A DNA stretch of 28,422 bases from Acidimicrobiales bacterium (GCA_020439485.1 JAGQSP010000095.1:1-28422); one strand, 5' to 3'; shown: positions 18,501-25,601, counted from the stretch's first letter. The notes: a model not told the origin generated them from the letters alone. Made by a program: numbers and translations.

Positions 18501-20103
18501 CGTGGGCATTCCGAATGTGGACGTGACCATCGGATGGACCAACCCGACCGGCGGAGACGACCTGGCGTTCGTGGTGACGACCGACCCGAACGGTGGCTAC
18601 TCGCTAGACGGTCTCCCGTACGGCGACTACACCGTGACGGTCGATCCGGCGACGCTGCCGGCGGGCACGATCGCCACCTACGACGCCGACGGCACAGGCA
18701 CAGCGCTGACGTCGGCGACGACACTCGATGCAATTACCACCGACGATCAAGCCCAAGACTTCGCAGTAACCGGCACCGGGTCGCTCGGCGATCTGGTCTG
18801 GACAGACGACGACGCCGACGAAACGAAGGACACAGCCGAGTTCGGAACCGACGGCGTTGTGGTGGCCATCGTCTACACCGATCCCACCTCGGGCCTCACC
18901 TTCTCAGACGAGGTGACCACCGACGCAGACGGCGGTTATGGCTTCTACAACATCCCGGCCGGTGAGGTCGCGGTCACGGTCGACACGGGCACCTTGCCCG
19001 CCGGTTCGGTACCGACTCACGATCTCGACGGCATCGACTCGCCCAACGCAGTCGACCTGACGCTCGGGCCGGGCGAGGAAGAACTCGATGTCGATTTCGG
19101 CTATCGGCCCGAGGCCGACCTGGCCATCTCGAAGACATCGGCGGGCGAGTTCGCCATCGGCGCGACCAACACCTGGACCATCGCGGTCACCAACGACGGT
19201 CCAGCCCCAGCCGCCTCGCCGGTGGTGGTCACCGACACCCTGCCCAAGGGCATCACGTTCGTGTCGACCTCCAGCAACGACTGGGAGTGCGCAGCGTCTG
19301 GTCAGAACGTCACCTGCACCTTCGTGGACGACGCCACCGGCGACCCGATCGACATGGCTTCGGGTTCGGCCAGCACATTCGAGCTGTCGGTCGACGTTGC
19401 GGCCGCAGCGGCGACGGGCGTGACCAACACCGCGACCGTCTCGTCGAACACCGCCGACCCCGACGAGTCCGACAACACCGACAGCGACGAGGTGTCGATT
19501 CCGTTGAGCGTCCTCGACATCGACAAGTCGATCAACGGCACACTTCAGGCGGGCACCAACTCGACGTATGTCCTGACGGTCACCAACCTCGGACCCTCGC
19601 CGACGCGCGGCGATGTGGTCGCAACCGATGACCTGCCGTCTGCTCTGAGCTATCGCAGCTACAGCACAACCGCCGAAGGGGCGTCGTGTAGCGAGTCGGG
19701 CGGGGTCGTCACCTGCACCAACCCCAACGAGATGGCGGTCGGCGAGATCTGGGCGGTCAACTTGACGCTCGCAGTTTCGGGGTCTGGCGGAGCGTCGGTG
19801 GTCAACAACGCAGAGGTAGAGGGCGGCAACCTGGTTGCCGGTAGCCAGCTACCACCCCAGGTGATCGAGGACGTCTACAGAGAAATCGCCGACGGTGACG
19901 GATCGCTCGCAGGCAACCTGGGAATCAGCCCCGGTACCGAGCCCGACGGGCAAGACGGCGCCGCGGGCACGATCATCGCCGCTGACCCCAGTCTGGCCCG
20001 AACTGGCGCGACGGTGCTGCGCCTGGCCGGGTTGGCCCTGGTCTTGATCGCCGCAGGAGCGCTGCTGCTGTATGCCCAACGGGTAACCCGTCCGGCGAGG
20101 TAG
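9520..20103 (+). CDS. Giant multidomain cell-surface protein: DUF11 and SdrD B-like repeats, LARTG sorting signal
   Basis: A 3527-residue secreted, wall-anchored protein. Its start, GTG 9520, is followed by an Arg-containing n-region, the core MFAVAILASLLVVAPGL and a likely cleavage after AQA (about residue 43). Residues about 48-2025 hold some eleven DUF11/conserved-repeat domains, each marked by VTYxxTVTN, VxDTLPxG and near-end TNTAxV segments. Residues 2027-3198 are ten SdrD B-like domains of about 117 residues (GDxVWxDxxxDG, DPGExG, GxYxFDNLPxGxYTVTVDD, DADGTGTAHTS, DQDFGYTG), rich in Asp for calcium binding. Two more DUF11-like domains follow. The C terminus has LARTG (3492-3496), a hydrophobic helix and a basic tail, a class E sortase-type signal. 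No catalytic domain is visible, so a fibrous adhesin or surface-layer role is likely. It converges with the GH2 gene 9 bp downstream. Confidence 0.9.
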   Translation: MVTSHPISRAAGSRPARAMFAVAILASLLVVAPGLPADPAQAGPGDNFSLSITTDLPEPHDEALIGEQFTYTLTATGDHVSASPLYNLSFRAVLPAGIGHVSATPAATEVLVDVPSPGETTIIWSNTNDLPANSIASVELTVDTNPDFAGGITGSATAPVGSTINLDAEAAASLSAFTIPDYDLGTGAFTADFDGSATATDAVDIVAFRVLKSGTTELLRGVHQNGFDSASGTTGATYTVTVENNPDYAVDAVTLTDTLDPALEFLGCDDYYPTDNTTVGEEWTGSGAVATGSGCAPSALETPETVDTDGSGQTIITWDLGNLAAGASESIPYRAGIALFENAPFGGSPPSAAGLGQGRNLDNNTGPSTGELDRSTNPDPELLTANEQALTTAASASGTYTPTSSIETNDDTFSIEAEDIIITKSMAGSLSHGTTVVTTLTISTSEYRDFSNLIVRDLLPSALCFLGTYTTDNTSGGSDWASTDCTGAGTVQSTIDGLPVDVAEVRELPDGGPYGTGRFEIVWDYSDPENAALTNLDADGSITIAYTAVVRDHYRGSLAQLLGEPVLAGDRVTNEAEVSGPDTVADVSLSPDPVDPDGGRDGDTAWSELANSLPSIDKRVSAKAGPLANGAGATGATCASAHGSITWTQGDPTAELGFGPGDIVCFEIGASFPISMNYEGVQIEDLLPPSYSYVAGSAARIASTDTLPGTSVTNTATSVTFAVDGTGAVGNAGNEFLWVIAAELLDPSLGQSLDINANLEKLVHNNNGGLVYQYRDQAAVEWTEPQVRLATGVDTVNAGGSNGPDFDGSLTGGSTAVTVRAGDVVTYRIDVWNEGAADAINTEVQEVLPSEADCTMVSSISGSGTCSAGVITWTGLTVAASVGGADTTPDDETTAPVTLTYDLTVPTTIDPSKTWVDNAGVATYQAQTNTGTFDYYPASNIDPANSGLENTDAADDPAYIVSPAPSLAKAQWSGIAEAGNSTNGSFAASAEQATIGEIVQYQLHLTVPHGTSIYNSSISDVLPAGVTYFTGMGLFDGTVSNLQPTVTSPSGTAALTAGAVVHSSGTVTYDLPASHTNAAGSGDDELIITFYAIVDDVPGNVGGGSPTTLSNAGSYAWEDQGGSPRPAITSNSVDTQVVEPDPAVVKDHTVPAGAAVTPGQTVTYRVTVTNPSAAGNVSTAHDIEIVDTVPVGLTPLDISSSPVTTNGDLVASTGVTPVGSFNGTWSEDFRTITWTSADWTGLESVAPDGTIQFTYDVQVDDPAVASTTLTNTAGLTAHTLDQTLTPTDDPNEGSARSYSDSDGDTVNLPLASITKDIEPFNPGDAGDDIASATVGEPVDYELEVTVPSGTVAYDTTIFDQLPATLDFDSFGTITPSPECEVFDSVGGVTTGVSLVGGDIETFNPAGGNAQVAAWFVGDVYADGVCTITVEYTTHVNGTAVDTDTVTNDATISWNTSDAVASQSPGSLDASYDDPSSPSWSTTDGPASETFTVTEPAINIDKDVSTTSGAALSLPTCDTTPGNNSSGGNDADGVGGNGCDTSAGQQIRYTVTVSSVGTSDAHDITVVDTVPVGITPLLNPGGAPATTNGQTITGNSGSTGTWSESSRTITWSLAGPIAPAASATIDYDVQVDPSDTILRNADLTNTADVTTYFGFSTAERTAITTTNPANDDIITYGNDVAATRGAVTTDSVIVEVHFPDLDVAKAPTSGDPTDVRLDQPFSWTITVTNADPSAPAYNVDISDTLPAGWTYDASSAQVTTPHNGGPVQVEPVCTPDSGSCGDAGSLNSETLDWADLVSGIGEPLGPGQTITIVLTATPQSAALTPDQLTGETYTGYDSGAGFAHTNNVSTAGEDATTSATCCDPDGAGPTPPEDYADANTDDVHIARADLEVTKTIDPIEVDADPANGPYWYGSYVEYTITVTNNGPDQATNVTVADVLDAVGLAYDSVVSADQGAFDDGTNIWTIGTIADGAAPQLVLRTRLTALGGITNVAQAHTSDQYDSDSIPGNDQGSEDDQDSVAITSTPVTLGDFVWLDLNGDGVQDPGEPGIPGVQLDLTWTDPVGAPQSYSTTTASDGSYTVPPAEELPADTDITVAVNVGASPNLSGLTPSHDHDGIGSANTATEQVTAADGTDGSGVLADLDFDFGYVPDGNQTIGDIVWWDQNNSGDATDGAGEPSLPGIGVTATWAGWDDVLGNADDLTFTDTTDASGNYLFDLAPPGEYRVAIEISDVPAGMSPTYDLDGTGSPHQADITLDPAETQADIDFSYTGAGTIGDTVWFDHDGDGSIDPGEPGIGGATVTLDWMTATLTTTTAADGTYAFDNLPYGVHTITVDDATLPGAMVQTFDSDGTGTAHTSDVTLNVSTPSNADQDFGYRGTGSIGDTVFFDIDASEADGVPDSGDSGVSGIAMTVTWAGADNTFSTPDDFSIVDVTDGSGSYLVSNLPHGDYTIVLDETDLPAGLITATYDADGTGTLHTSATTLDGGTPDDLAQDFAYTGVVTGLIGDRVWLDQNNNGVDDPGEVGISGVTVTLVWFGDNGVPGGGDDVTQTTTTDAVGAYSFDNLPDGNYTVTVDDTDLPAGLTPTVDADGIGTAHTSATNLGPSNPSSLDQDFGYTGLGSLGDLVWYDVDASGTVTPDVGEPGLPGVEVTVVWTNPQGSDATYVATTDAFGAWAVPNLPYGNYSVTVDDTDLPGGMTPTYDADGTGSAHSSTATLSALTPDVADQDFSYTGTGSLGDTVWFDQDNDGAADPAGSGVFDGQDQPLAGVDLTITWSGSDGVLETSDDVVHAVTTDANGEWQVTSLPYGPYSVVVDAGTLPSGITVATFDADGILTAGSSIVTLDLTTPDNLDQDFSYTGAGALGDTVWLDLDADGTVDPGEVGFAGITVTAEYTGPDGSIVTVVETTDTSGVYSVGQLPFDTPITVTVDDAALPGGLTPTYDGDGVSSAHVSVTTLTLATPTDLDEDFGYNGDGSIGDTVFYDRDGDEDDGVPDADDVGIPNVDVTIGWTNPTGGDDLAFVVTTDPNGGYSLDGLPYGDYTVTVDPATLPAGTIATYDADGTGTALTSATTLDAITTDDQAQDFAVTGTGSLGDLVWTDDDADETKDTAEFGTDGVVVAIVYTDPTSGLTFSDEVTTDADGGYGFYNIPAGEVAVTVDTGTLPAGSVPTHDLDGIDSPNAVDLTLGPGEEELDVDFGYRPEADLAISKTSAGEFAIGATNTWTIAVTNDGPAPAASPVVVTDTLPKGITFVSTSSNDWECAASGQNVTCTFVDDATGDPIDMASGSASTFELSVDVAAAAATGVTNTATVSSNTADPDESDNTDSDEVSIPLSVLDIDKSINGTLQAGTNSTYVLTVTNLGPSPTRGDVVATDDLPSALSYRSYSTTAEGASCSESGGVVTCTNPNEMAVGEIWAVNLTLAVSGSGGASVVNNAEVEGGNLVAGSQLPPQVIEDVYREIADGDGSLAGNLGISPGTEPDGQDGAAGTIIAADPSLARTGATVLRLAGLALVLIAAGALLLYAQRVTRPAR
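15598..19113 (+). repeat. Ten tandem SdrD B-like repeat units within the giant surface gene
   Basis: A 3.5 kb protein-level repeat array of ten units, about 110-130 codons each, starting at LGDFVWLDL and ending at FGYRPE. Units 3-9 are most alike and share DNLPYG, TYDADGTG and DQDFxYTG blocks. Unit 7 has an insertion (GVFDGQDQPLAG), and units 1 and 10 are most diverged. The DNA is not identical between units, so expansion is not recent. Confidence 0.85.
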
Positions 20104-20112
20104 TCGTGGCTC

Positions 20113-21930
20113 TCAGCTCGAACCCGACCTGTCTCGGTTCCATTCGGCGACCACGTCGAAGGCCAGTTTGCGGTTGCCCTCGTGGTCGATCAGGCCCTTG
20201 CGGTTGTAGCCGTCTTGCACCTGGGGCAACAGCCGGAACGGTGCCCGGAAGTCCTTGAGGATCCACGGTGACGTTCCCGCTAGGAACGGGATACGGCCGA
20301 GCATCTCGAACTGGTGGCGGTAGATCTCGGCTTGCATGTCCTCGGTCCACGACTCGTCGACCTCGCCGCGCAGGCCTCGCCGGGCTCCCCCACCGAACTC
20401 GGTGATGATCAGCGGCTTGTCGAACGGCGTCGTCCACTCGATCGACGCCATCGACTCGACGCTGCCGTAGTACCAGCCCAGGTACTGATTGACCCCGAGC
20501 ACATCGAGGTCTTCGCCGAGCGGATCGTCGATGATCCAGTCCGAGGTCACCTCGCCCTTGAACACGCTCATCATGTCGCCATCGACCGGGCGGGCGAACA
20601 GTGCCGCCGAGATCAGGCGGGTCGGGTCGAGCGTGCGCGCATGGGCTATCAACGACCGAAGGAACCGGTTGCGGTTTTCGACCGGTCGAGTCTCGTTGGC
20701 CACCGACCACAACACCACGGCGGCCCGGTTGCGGTCGCGAACGATCAGCTCGGTCAACTGGTCCTTGCCGTTGGCCAGCGTCGACTCGTTGTCCCAGTCG
20801 ATGCCCCAGTAGACGGGCAACTCGCACCAGGCCAGCAGGCCCAACTCGTCGCAGGCCCGCACCGTGTGTTCGTTGTGTTGGTAATGCGCCAGGCGTACGA
20901 ACACCGAGCCCAGGTCCTTGGCGTGACCCAGCAGCTCCAGCGCCTGCTGACGGTTCTGGACGCGATGGGTGTTGGAGCCGATCGCTTCGTCGTGCAATGC
21001 GATGCCGGCCAAGAACACCGGCTGACCGTTCAGCAAGATCGTCGACCCGCTGGTGGTGACGGTGCGAAAGCCGATGCGGTCGCGCACCTCGTCGGTGGCC
21101 GATCGAACGGCGACGTCGTACAGCACCGGATCGGCCGGAGTCCACAACACCAGCCCCTCGGGCACCGCGAACCGGGCCGAACCGTGACCATCGGCATCGG
21201 TGCGCACCGCCCCCACGGTCACGCCATCGACGAGTATCTCGACATCTTGTGAGGCGTCGTCGCCATCGAGCCACACGGTCGCCTCGATGAGGGTCGGGTC
21301 TTCGGGCACCAGCTGCACCACGGCGTCACGCACGAACGTCGAGGGCACATCGACCAGTGTCACGTCGCGCGTCAGGCCGCCATAGTTGAACCAGTCGGTG
21401 CGGGTGGTGGGGATTCCGTGAGGCTCACGCCGGTTGTTCACCCGCACGACCAGGGCGTTGTTGGCACCGGTCGGCGCCAAAGCGTCGGTCACCTCAACAC
21501 AGAACGGCCCGAACCCGCCCTCGTGCTGGGCCAGGCGCTTGCCGTTCAAGAACACGACGGCCTGGTGGTTGACCGCTCCGAAATGCACGAACAAACGCCG
21601 GCCGGTGGCCACGTCCGGGGTGTCGAAGTGACGGCGAAACCACATCGACCCCTCGTAGAAGTGGAACCGGTCGTGCTGGGTGTTCCAGTCGCCCGGCACT
21701 TCGATCTCGGGCGAGGTGTCGAAGTCGTACTCGGATCGCCCGGGCGAGTTGCGGCCCCTGTCGTAGGCAAACCCCCAGTTGGGGTTGCCCGCTGTTTCGC
21801 CGTCGTCGCGCCCGAACGGGCCGGTGATGCCGACGTCGTAGACATCGATGATCGAGCGCCATGCGCCGTTCAGGTCGACCTGTGACCGCGACGGCAGCCA
21901 GGTGATCAATGGGGCGAGATTCTTGTTCAC
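20113..21930 (-). CDS. Glycoside hydrolase family 2, beta-glucuronidase-like
   Basis: A 605-residue GH2 enzyme without a signal peptide, so probably cytoplasmic. Domain order is standard: N-terminal sugar-binding jelly roll (about 15-190, with VPGDWNTQ, FEGS-like FYEGSMWFRR and GAVNHQAVVFLNG), Ig-like middle (about 195-290), and a TIM barrel from NGQPVFLAGIALHDE (about 300). The acid/base is Glu413 in LWSVANET and the nucleophile Glu511 in PLIITEFGGG. NQYLGWYYG precedes the nucleophile as in beta-glucuronidases. It probably cleaves a terminal beta-glucuronide or beta-galactoside from an oligosaccharide; the exact sugar cannot be read from sequence. The start is GTG 21930 with no clear Shine-Dalgarno. 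It is divergent from the lactonase-like gene (27 bp between starts), so the two may share a promoter region, and convergent with the giant surface gene. Confidence 0.88.
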   Translation of the reverse strand: MNKNLAPLITWLPSRSQVDLNGAWRSIIDVYDVGITGPFGRDDGETAGNPNWGFAYDRGRNSPGRSEYDFDTSPEIEVPGDWNTQHDRFHFYEGSMWFRRHFDTPDVATGRRLFVHFGAVNHQAVVFLNGKRLAQHEGGFGPFCVEVTDALAPTGANNALVVRVNNRREPHGIPTTRTDWFNYGGLTRDVTLVDVPSTFVRDAVVQLVPEDPTLIEATVWLDGDDASQDVEILVDGVTVGAVRTDADGHGSARFAVPEGLVLWTPADPVLYDVAVRSATDEVRDRIGFRTVTTSGSTILLNGQPVFLAGIALHDEAIGSNTHRVQNRQQALELLGHAKDLGSVFVRLAHYQHNEHTVRACDELGLLAWCELPVYWGIDWDNESTLANGKDQLTELIVRDRNRAAVVLWSVANETRPVENRNRFLRSLIAHARTLDPTRLISAALFARPVDGDMMSVFKGEVTSDWIIDDPLGEDLDVLGVNQYLGWYYGSVESMASIEWTTPFDKPLIITEFGGGARRGLRGEVDESWTEDMQAEIYRHQFEMLGRIPFLAGTSPWILKDFRAPFRLLPQVQDGYNRKGLIDHEGNRKLAFDVVAEWNRDRSGSS

Positions 21931-21957
21931 GGGACGGGTCTAGCGCGAAATTGGTTC

Positions 21958-22725
21958 ATGGACACACTGCGACTCGTACCACTGGAATGTGGTCAGCTCT
22001 CGAGCGACCGGGGCGGCCTGGTCTCAGGCGAAACCGGCAAGGCACGCCTGCCGATTCCGAGCTGGCTGGTGGTGCATCCGTCGGGCCGGTCGCTGGTGTT
22101 CGACACCGGCTTGCACAAGGAACTGCAGACCGACACCTCTCGCATGCGTTCCATGAACGACGTGTTCGACGTGCACTTCAATGCCGGCGAGGACGTTGCC
22201 GCCAGGCTCGAAGGTGTCGACATCGACCCGGCGTCGATCGACATGATGGTCTTCAGCCACCTGCACTTCGACCACTGTGGCGGCACCGGCCTGATACCCA
22301 ACGCCAGGGTCGTGGTCCAAGCCGCCGAATGGAAAGCAGCTCACATTCCCAAGCTGATCGAACACGACGTGTATAACCCAGACGACTTCGAGCTGGGCCA
22401 CGACGTCCTGCAGATCGAGGGCAGCCACGATGTGTTCGGCGACGGCTCGGTGTGGTGCATACCCACCCCGGGGCACACCGCGGGCCATCAGTCACTGCGG
22501 GTCAACCTCGCAAGCGGACCGGTGGTGCTGACCGGCGACTGTGTCTATTGGAAGCAGGCCCTGGACGACATGACCCTGCCGCCGTTCGGATACAGCGCCG
22601 ACCAGCAGCTCGAGTCGATGCGCCATCTGAAGTCGCTGCGCGACGACCACGGCTGCACGCTGCTGTACGGCCACGATGCCGATCAGTGGGCGACCCTCCC
22701 CAAGACCGCCGAAGGCCTCAGCTAG
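21958..22725 (+). CDS. Metallo-beta-lactamase-fold hydrolase, N-acyl homoserine lactonase-like
   Basis: A 255-residue cytoplasmic enzyme of the MBL superfamily. Both zinc sites can be seen: SHLHFDHCGG (HxHxDH at 101-106), PTPGHTAGHQS (about 170-178), TGDCVYW with Asp194, and LLYGHD with His239. The N-terminal SWLVVHPSGRSLVFDTGLH and the overall length match the AiiA/AttM-type lactonase group, which open the lactone ring of acyl-homoserine lactones; relatives act on other lactones or esters. Quorum-quenching activity is therefore possible but not certain. It starts at ATG 21958 without a strong ribosome-binding site and ends 9 bp before the convergent lipoprotein gene. Confidence 0.82.
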   Translation: MDTLRLVPLECGQLSSDRGGLVSGETGKARLPIPSWLVVHPSGRSLVFDTGLHKELQTDTSRMRSMNDVFDVHFNAGEDVAARLEGVDIDPASIDMMVFSHLHFDHCGGTGLIPNARVVVQAAEWKAAHIPKLIEHDVYNPDDFELGHDVLQIEGSHDVFGDGSVWCIPTPGHTAGHQSLRVNLASGPVVLTGDCVYWKQALDDMTLPPFGYSADQQLESMRHLKSLRDDHGCTLLYGHDADQWATLPKTAEGLS

Positions 22726-22734
22726 GCGCGACGT

Positions 22735-23397
22735 TCAGCCCGGTCCGGTTACGCAAGAGCCGGCCACGTCGACCGCATAGGCCGCCCCACCGATCGTCTG
22801 GAAGGCGCCCGAGTCGAGTTCGCCGGTGCCCGCGATGCCGATCAGGCCCAGACCGTCGGGGTCGGTTCCGATGTGTTGGCGGCCGTCGGTGGTGGTCACC
22901 ATCAGGCCGGCCAGCCCCGACTCGAGCGTCAGCACCGCCCACCTGGGATCGTCGCCGCTCTGGCAGAACGTTCGCACCAGCAGACCGAACCTCAGCTCGC
23001 TCGACTTGCCGTTCTGGCCACAAGACGCGTCGCCGCCACCGTTGGGGTCGTTCACCCCAACGCAGTGCCACACCGCCTCGCCCGGGGGCTGTTGGCTCCA
23101 CTCGCCCACCTCCCATCCGTCTACCTCGCCGATGCCGACGATGTTGCCGGTGGGACCATCGGTGGACACGGGGGCGAAGTCGTCGACGGGGCGGGCGACG
23201 GTGACCGCGGCGCCTTCGGCTATGGGAGCGCCCTCGTCGTCGAGGAACGCGTCGACCGGAACCGAGTCGTCGAGCATGACGTCCCAGCCCCAACCAGAGT
23301 TGTCGCCTCCGGCGCTGCCGAGGCCCACACGTCCGCACCCACCGAGGACGCCGATTAGCGCTGCACAGGCCGCTGCAGCGGCCAGCCGATTGATCAC
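22735..23397 (-). CDS. Small lipoprotein of unknown function
   Basis: A 220-residue protein from GTG 23397: MINRLAAAAACAALIGVLGGCG, with lipobox LGGC. The frame is open to 23484, but that part overlaps the start of the opposite-strand gene and precedes the signal peptide. The mature part is Gly/Asp-rich with two likely Cys pairs (WHCVGVND, ASCGQNG, RTFCQSG, GSCVTG) and repeated short beta segments (AVLTLESGLAGLMVTT, LGLIGIAGTGEL). I recognise no family. It is divergent from the PEP-utilising gene (53 bp between starts) and convergent with the lactonase-like gene. Confidence 0.72.
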   Translation of the reverse strand: MINRLAAAAACAALIGVLGGCGRVGLGSAGGDNSGWGWDVMLDDSVPVDAFLDDEGAPIAEGAAVTVARPVDDFAPVSTDGPTGNIVGIGEVDGWEVGEWSQQPPGEAVWHCVGVNDPNGGGDASCGQNGKSSELRFGLLVRTFCQSGDDPRWAVLTLESGLAGLMVTTTDGRQHIGTDPDGLGLIGIAGTGELDSGAFQTIGGAAYAVDVAGSCVTGPG

Positions 23398-23450
23398 GCG
23401 CGCAGCATGACACAACCGTGGCAGTTGACGACGTCGCCTAACCTCGCCGC

Positions 23451-25232
23451 ATGGGGAACGAGACAGCGGGAATCTGGAAGCCAATCGGTGGCAGCACCGA
23501 TCCCAACGACGTGTGGGTCGGGCACGACACCAGCACCCTGTTTCCCGTGTACACCCGCGGCAACGCCGGCGAGGTGTATCCCGAGGTCTTCACACCGCTG
23601 AGCTTCTCGATCGCTGCCGAGGCCGGCGAACGTGCGATGCGGGCCGCCATCCTGCACAGCGGGCTGATCCGTGAAGAAGAGCTGGCCGACCTGCCCATAA
23701 CCACCGCTGTGGGCAGCGGCGTGTTCGGCGGCTATGCATACCTGAATCTCAGCATCCAGCGCACCGCCTCGGCCCGCATGCCCGGCGGCAAGGCCGAAGA
23801 CGCCGACATGAGCTTCCTGGGGGTCGGCGACCCGCCGCCCCACACCCCTATTCCCGGCGAGAAGAACTGGCGCGCTTCGCTGGCCGGCGTTCGTTATGTG
23901 CTGAAGCTGATCCGCACCAAGGAGCTGCCCGAGCTGGCCCAAGATCAGCGCCGTGTCGACGAGTACGTCGCGGGGTTGCCTCCCGTCGACGGCACCGACC
24001 AGCAACTGCGCGAGTCCACCAGCGACGAGTTCATGGCGTTCTTCGAGGAGCTGTTCGAGCGCCACCTGAAGGTCAGCTTCGGCGCCGGAATCGCCATCGC
24101 CGTGCTGTCGAATCTGTGCGAACGCAACTTCGACGATGCCGGGCTGGCGGTGCGCTTGCTGGCCGGGCTGGGCGATGTCGACAGTGCTGCGCCGTCGGTC
24201 GGAATGTGGAAGCTGAGCCGCATCGCCAACTCCTCGCCCGAGGTCAGCGCCGCCTTCGATGCGGGCGTACCCGGCTTGCTGTCGCGTCTCGAGGACCAGC
24301 CCGCCGCGGCCGAGTTCTTGCGCGAGTTCCGGTCGTTCCTCGACCGGTTTGGTTCGCGGGGCCCAAACGAGTGGGACACCGCTTTCGACACGTGGGAAAC
24401 CGACCCAGGTCTGGCGCTGACCCTCGTCGACCGGATGCGCGGCACCGACGACAGCCATGACCCCACGGCCCAGCTGCAGCGCCTGGGCGCCGAGCGCGCG
24501 TCCCTGGAGGCCGAGACGCTGCAACGGCTCGGCCGGGTCTCGAGGGGGTTCTTCGCCAAGGCACTGAGGGTGGCCCAGCTCTATTCACAAAGCCGCGAGC
24601 GCACGAAGACGACCGTGGTCAGGGCCATACACGGCGTGCGGCTGCGGGCCATGGAACTGGACCGTCGGCTGGCCGAGCGCGGCGGCGGAGCCAAGGGCGA
24701 CATGTGGTTCCTCGTCAACGACGAACTCGACGCCTACGTGGCCAACCCGGCGTCGTTTCGCCAGACCATCGACGAGCGGCGCGCCACTCACGCCAGGTTG
24801 AAGGAACGCATTCCCCCGTTCTTCTTCAGCCTTTCGCAGCCTCCGCTGAGCGACTGGGAGCTGCGCACCAACGTGTTGCCTCCGGTCGAGGTGGGCGAGT
24901 CGATCACCGGCCTGCCCGGCTGTCTGGGCGTGGCCCGCGGCCGAGCCCGCGTCGTGACAGATCCTGGCGACCCGCGCGGTTTGGCCCCCGGCGAGATTCT
25001 GGTCGCGCCTTTGACCGACCCGTCGTGGACGCCTCTGTTCGTCGCCGCCGAGGGTGTGGTGGTAGACGTCGGCGCGGTCATGAGCCACGCAGTGATCGTG
25101 TCTCGCGAGCTGGGCATCCCGTGCGCAGTCTCGGTCACCAACGCGACACGACGCATACCCGACGGAGCGTTGATAGAGGTCGACGGTTCGACCGGAACCG
25201 TGACCGTTCTAGACCTCGGCGTCGGCGGCTAG
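23451..25232 (+). CDS. PEP-utilising enzyme, phosphohistidine swivel protein lacking ATP-grasp domain
   Basis: A 593-residue protein. Its C-terminal domain (about 490-590) is the PEP-utilizer mobile domain: GLAPGEILVAPLTDPSWTPLF, then GAVMSHAVIVSRELGIPCAV with the phosphorylatable His546. The larger N-terminal part (WKPIGGSTDPNDVW, PVYTRGNAGEVYPEVFTPLS, and a helical middle with RFGSRGPNEWD and MWFLVNDEL) resembles the substrate-binding part of rifampin phosphotransferase-like and PEP-synthase-like proteins. The N-terminal ATP-grasp domain that loads the histidine is absent, and no such gene is seen nearby, so a partner protein encoded elsewhere is likely. Its ATG at 23451 follows a short gap. 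The gene's 3' end overlaps the convergent lipoprotein gene by 24 bp. The phosphoryl acceptor is unknown. Confidence 0.82.
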   Translation: MGNETAGIWKPIGGSTDPNDVWVGHDTSTLFPVYTRGNAGEVYPEVFTPLSFSIAAEAGERAMRAAILHSGLIREEELADLPITTAVGSGVFGGYAYLNLSIQRTASARMPGGKAEDADMSFLGVGDPPPHTPIPGEKNWRASLAGVRYVLKLIRTKELPELAQDQRRVDEYVAGLPPVDGTDQQLRESTSDEFMAFFEELFERHLKVSFGAGIAIAVLSNLCERNFDDAGLAVRLLAGLGDVDSAAPSVGMWKLSRIANSSPEVSAAFDAGVPGLLSRLEDQPAAAEFLREFRSFLDRFGSRGPNEWDTAFDTWETDPGLALTLVDRMRGTDDSHDPTAQLQRLGAERASLEAETLQRLGRVSRGFFAKALRVAQLYSQSRERTKTTVVRAIHGVRLRAMELDRRLAERGGGAKGDMWFLVNDELDAYVANPASFRQTIDERRATHARLKERIPPFFFSLSQPPLSDWELRTNVLPPVEVGESITGLPGCLGVARGRARVVTDPGDPRGLAPGEILVAPLTDPSWTPLFVAAEGVVVDVGAVMSHAVIVSRELGIPCAVSVTNATRRIPDGALIEVDGSTGTVTVLDLGVGG

Positions 25233-25601
25233 ACCGGCCGAGATCTCGGCCGAGAGTATCGACAGCTCGTGATAGCGGCTCGTGCGCGCCTCGGTGTTGT
25301 CGATGGGGCACTCGAACGCGATGGCCTCGGCGTGCTCGATCCATTGGCGCACAGGATCGTCCAGCAGTTCGCTGGGCGTGGGCAACAGCGCGGGCGTCTG
25401 CTCGTGCAGGTCGGCGAGTACCGCGTCGCACAGCTCGCGCCCGCCGTCTATCAACGCCTGCTCGGTGGGCACCAGAGCGCTCACCGTCGCCCAGTCGGAC
25501 TGCCACGCCGCATCCGAGGGTCGCTCGTCGCCGTCGCCACAGCTCGTCCCGACCACGGCAAGCGCCGCCACCAGTGCGAACAGGACCGTCCTTCGAGCCA
25601 C
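25209..25601 (-). CDS. Small lipoprotein of unknown function
   Basis: From GTG 25601 the product is 130 residues: MARRTVLFALVAALAVVGTSCG, with the lipobox Cys near residue 21. ATG 25628 in the same frame would add nine residues and is an alternative; the frame open to 25709 runs into the neighbouring hydrolase start and is unlikely. The mature protein is mainly helical, with paired charged residues (TVSALVPTEQALIDGGRELC, then RQWIEHAEAIAFECP) and two Cys that could bond. No family recognised. Its stop overlaps the end of the PEP-utilising gene by 24 bp in convergent orientation. Confidence 0.7.
   Translation of the reverse strand: MARRTVLFALVAALAVVGTSCGDGDERPSDAAWQSDWATVSALVPTEQALIDGGRELCDAVLADLHEQTPALLPTPSELLDDPVRQWIEHAEAIAFECPIDNTEARTSRYHELSILSAEISAGLAADAEV

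Noticed and set aside
15598..19113. A CRISPR-like or satellite array
   Set aside because: The periodicity of about 350 bp is protein-domain repetition in one open frame; the DNA units are not identical and have no spacers.
23394..24524. A 376-codon minus-strand frame
   Set aside because: Antisense to the PEP-utilising gene, whose motifs are unmistakable.
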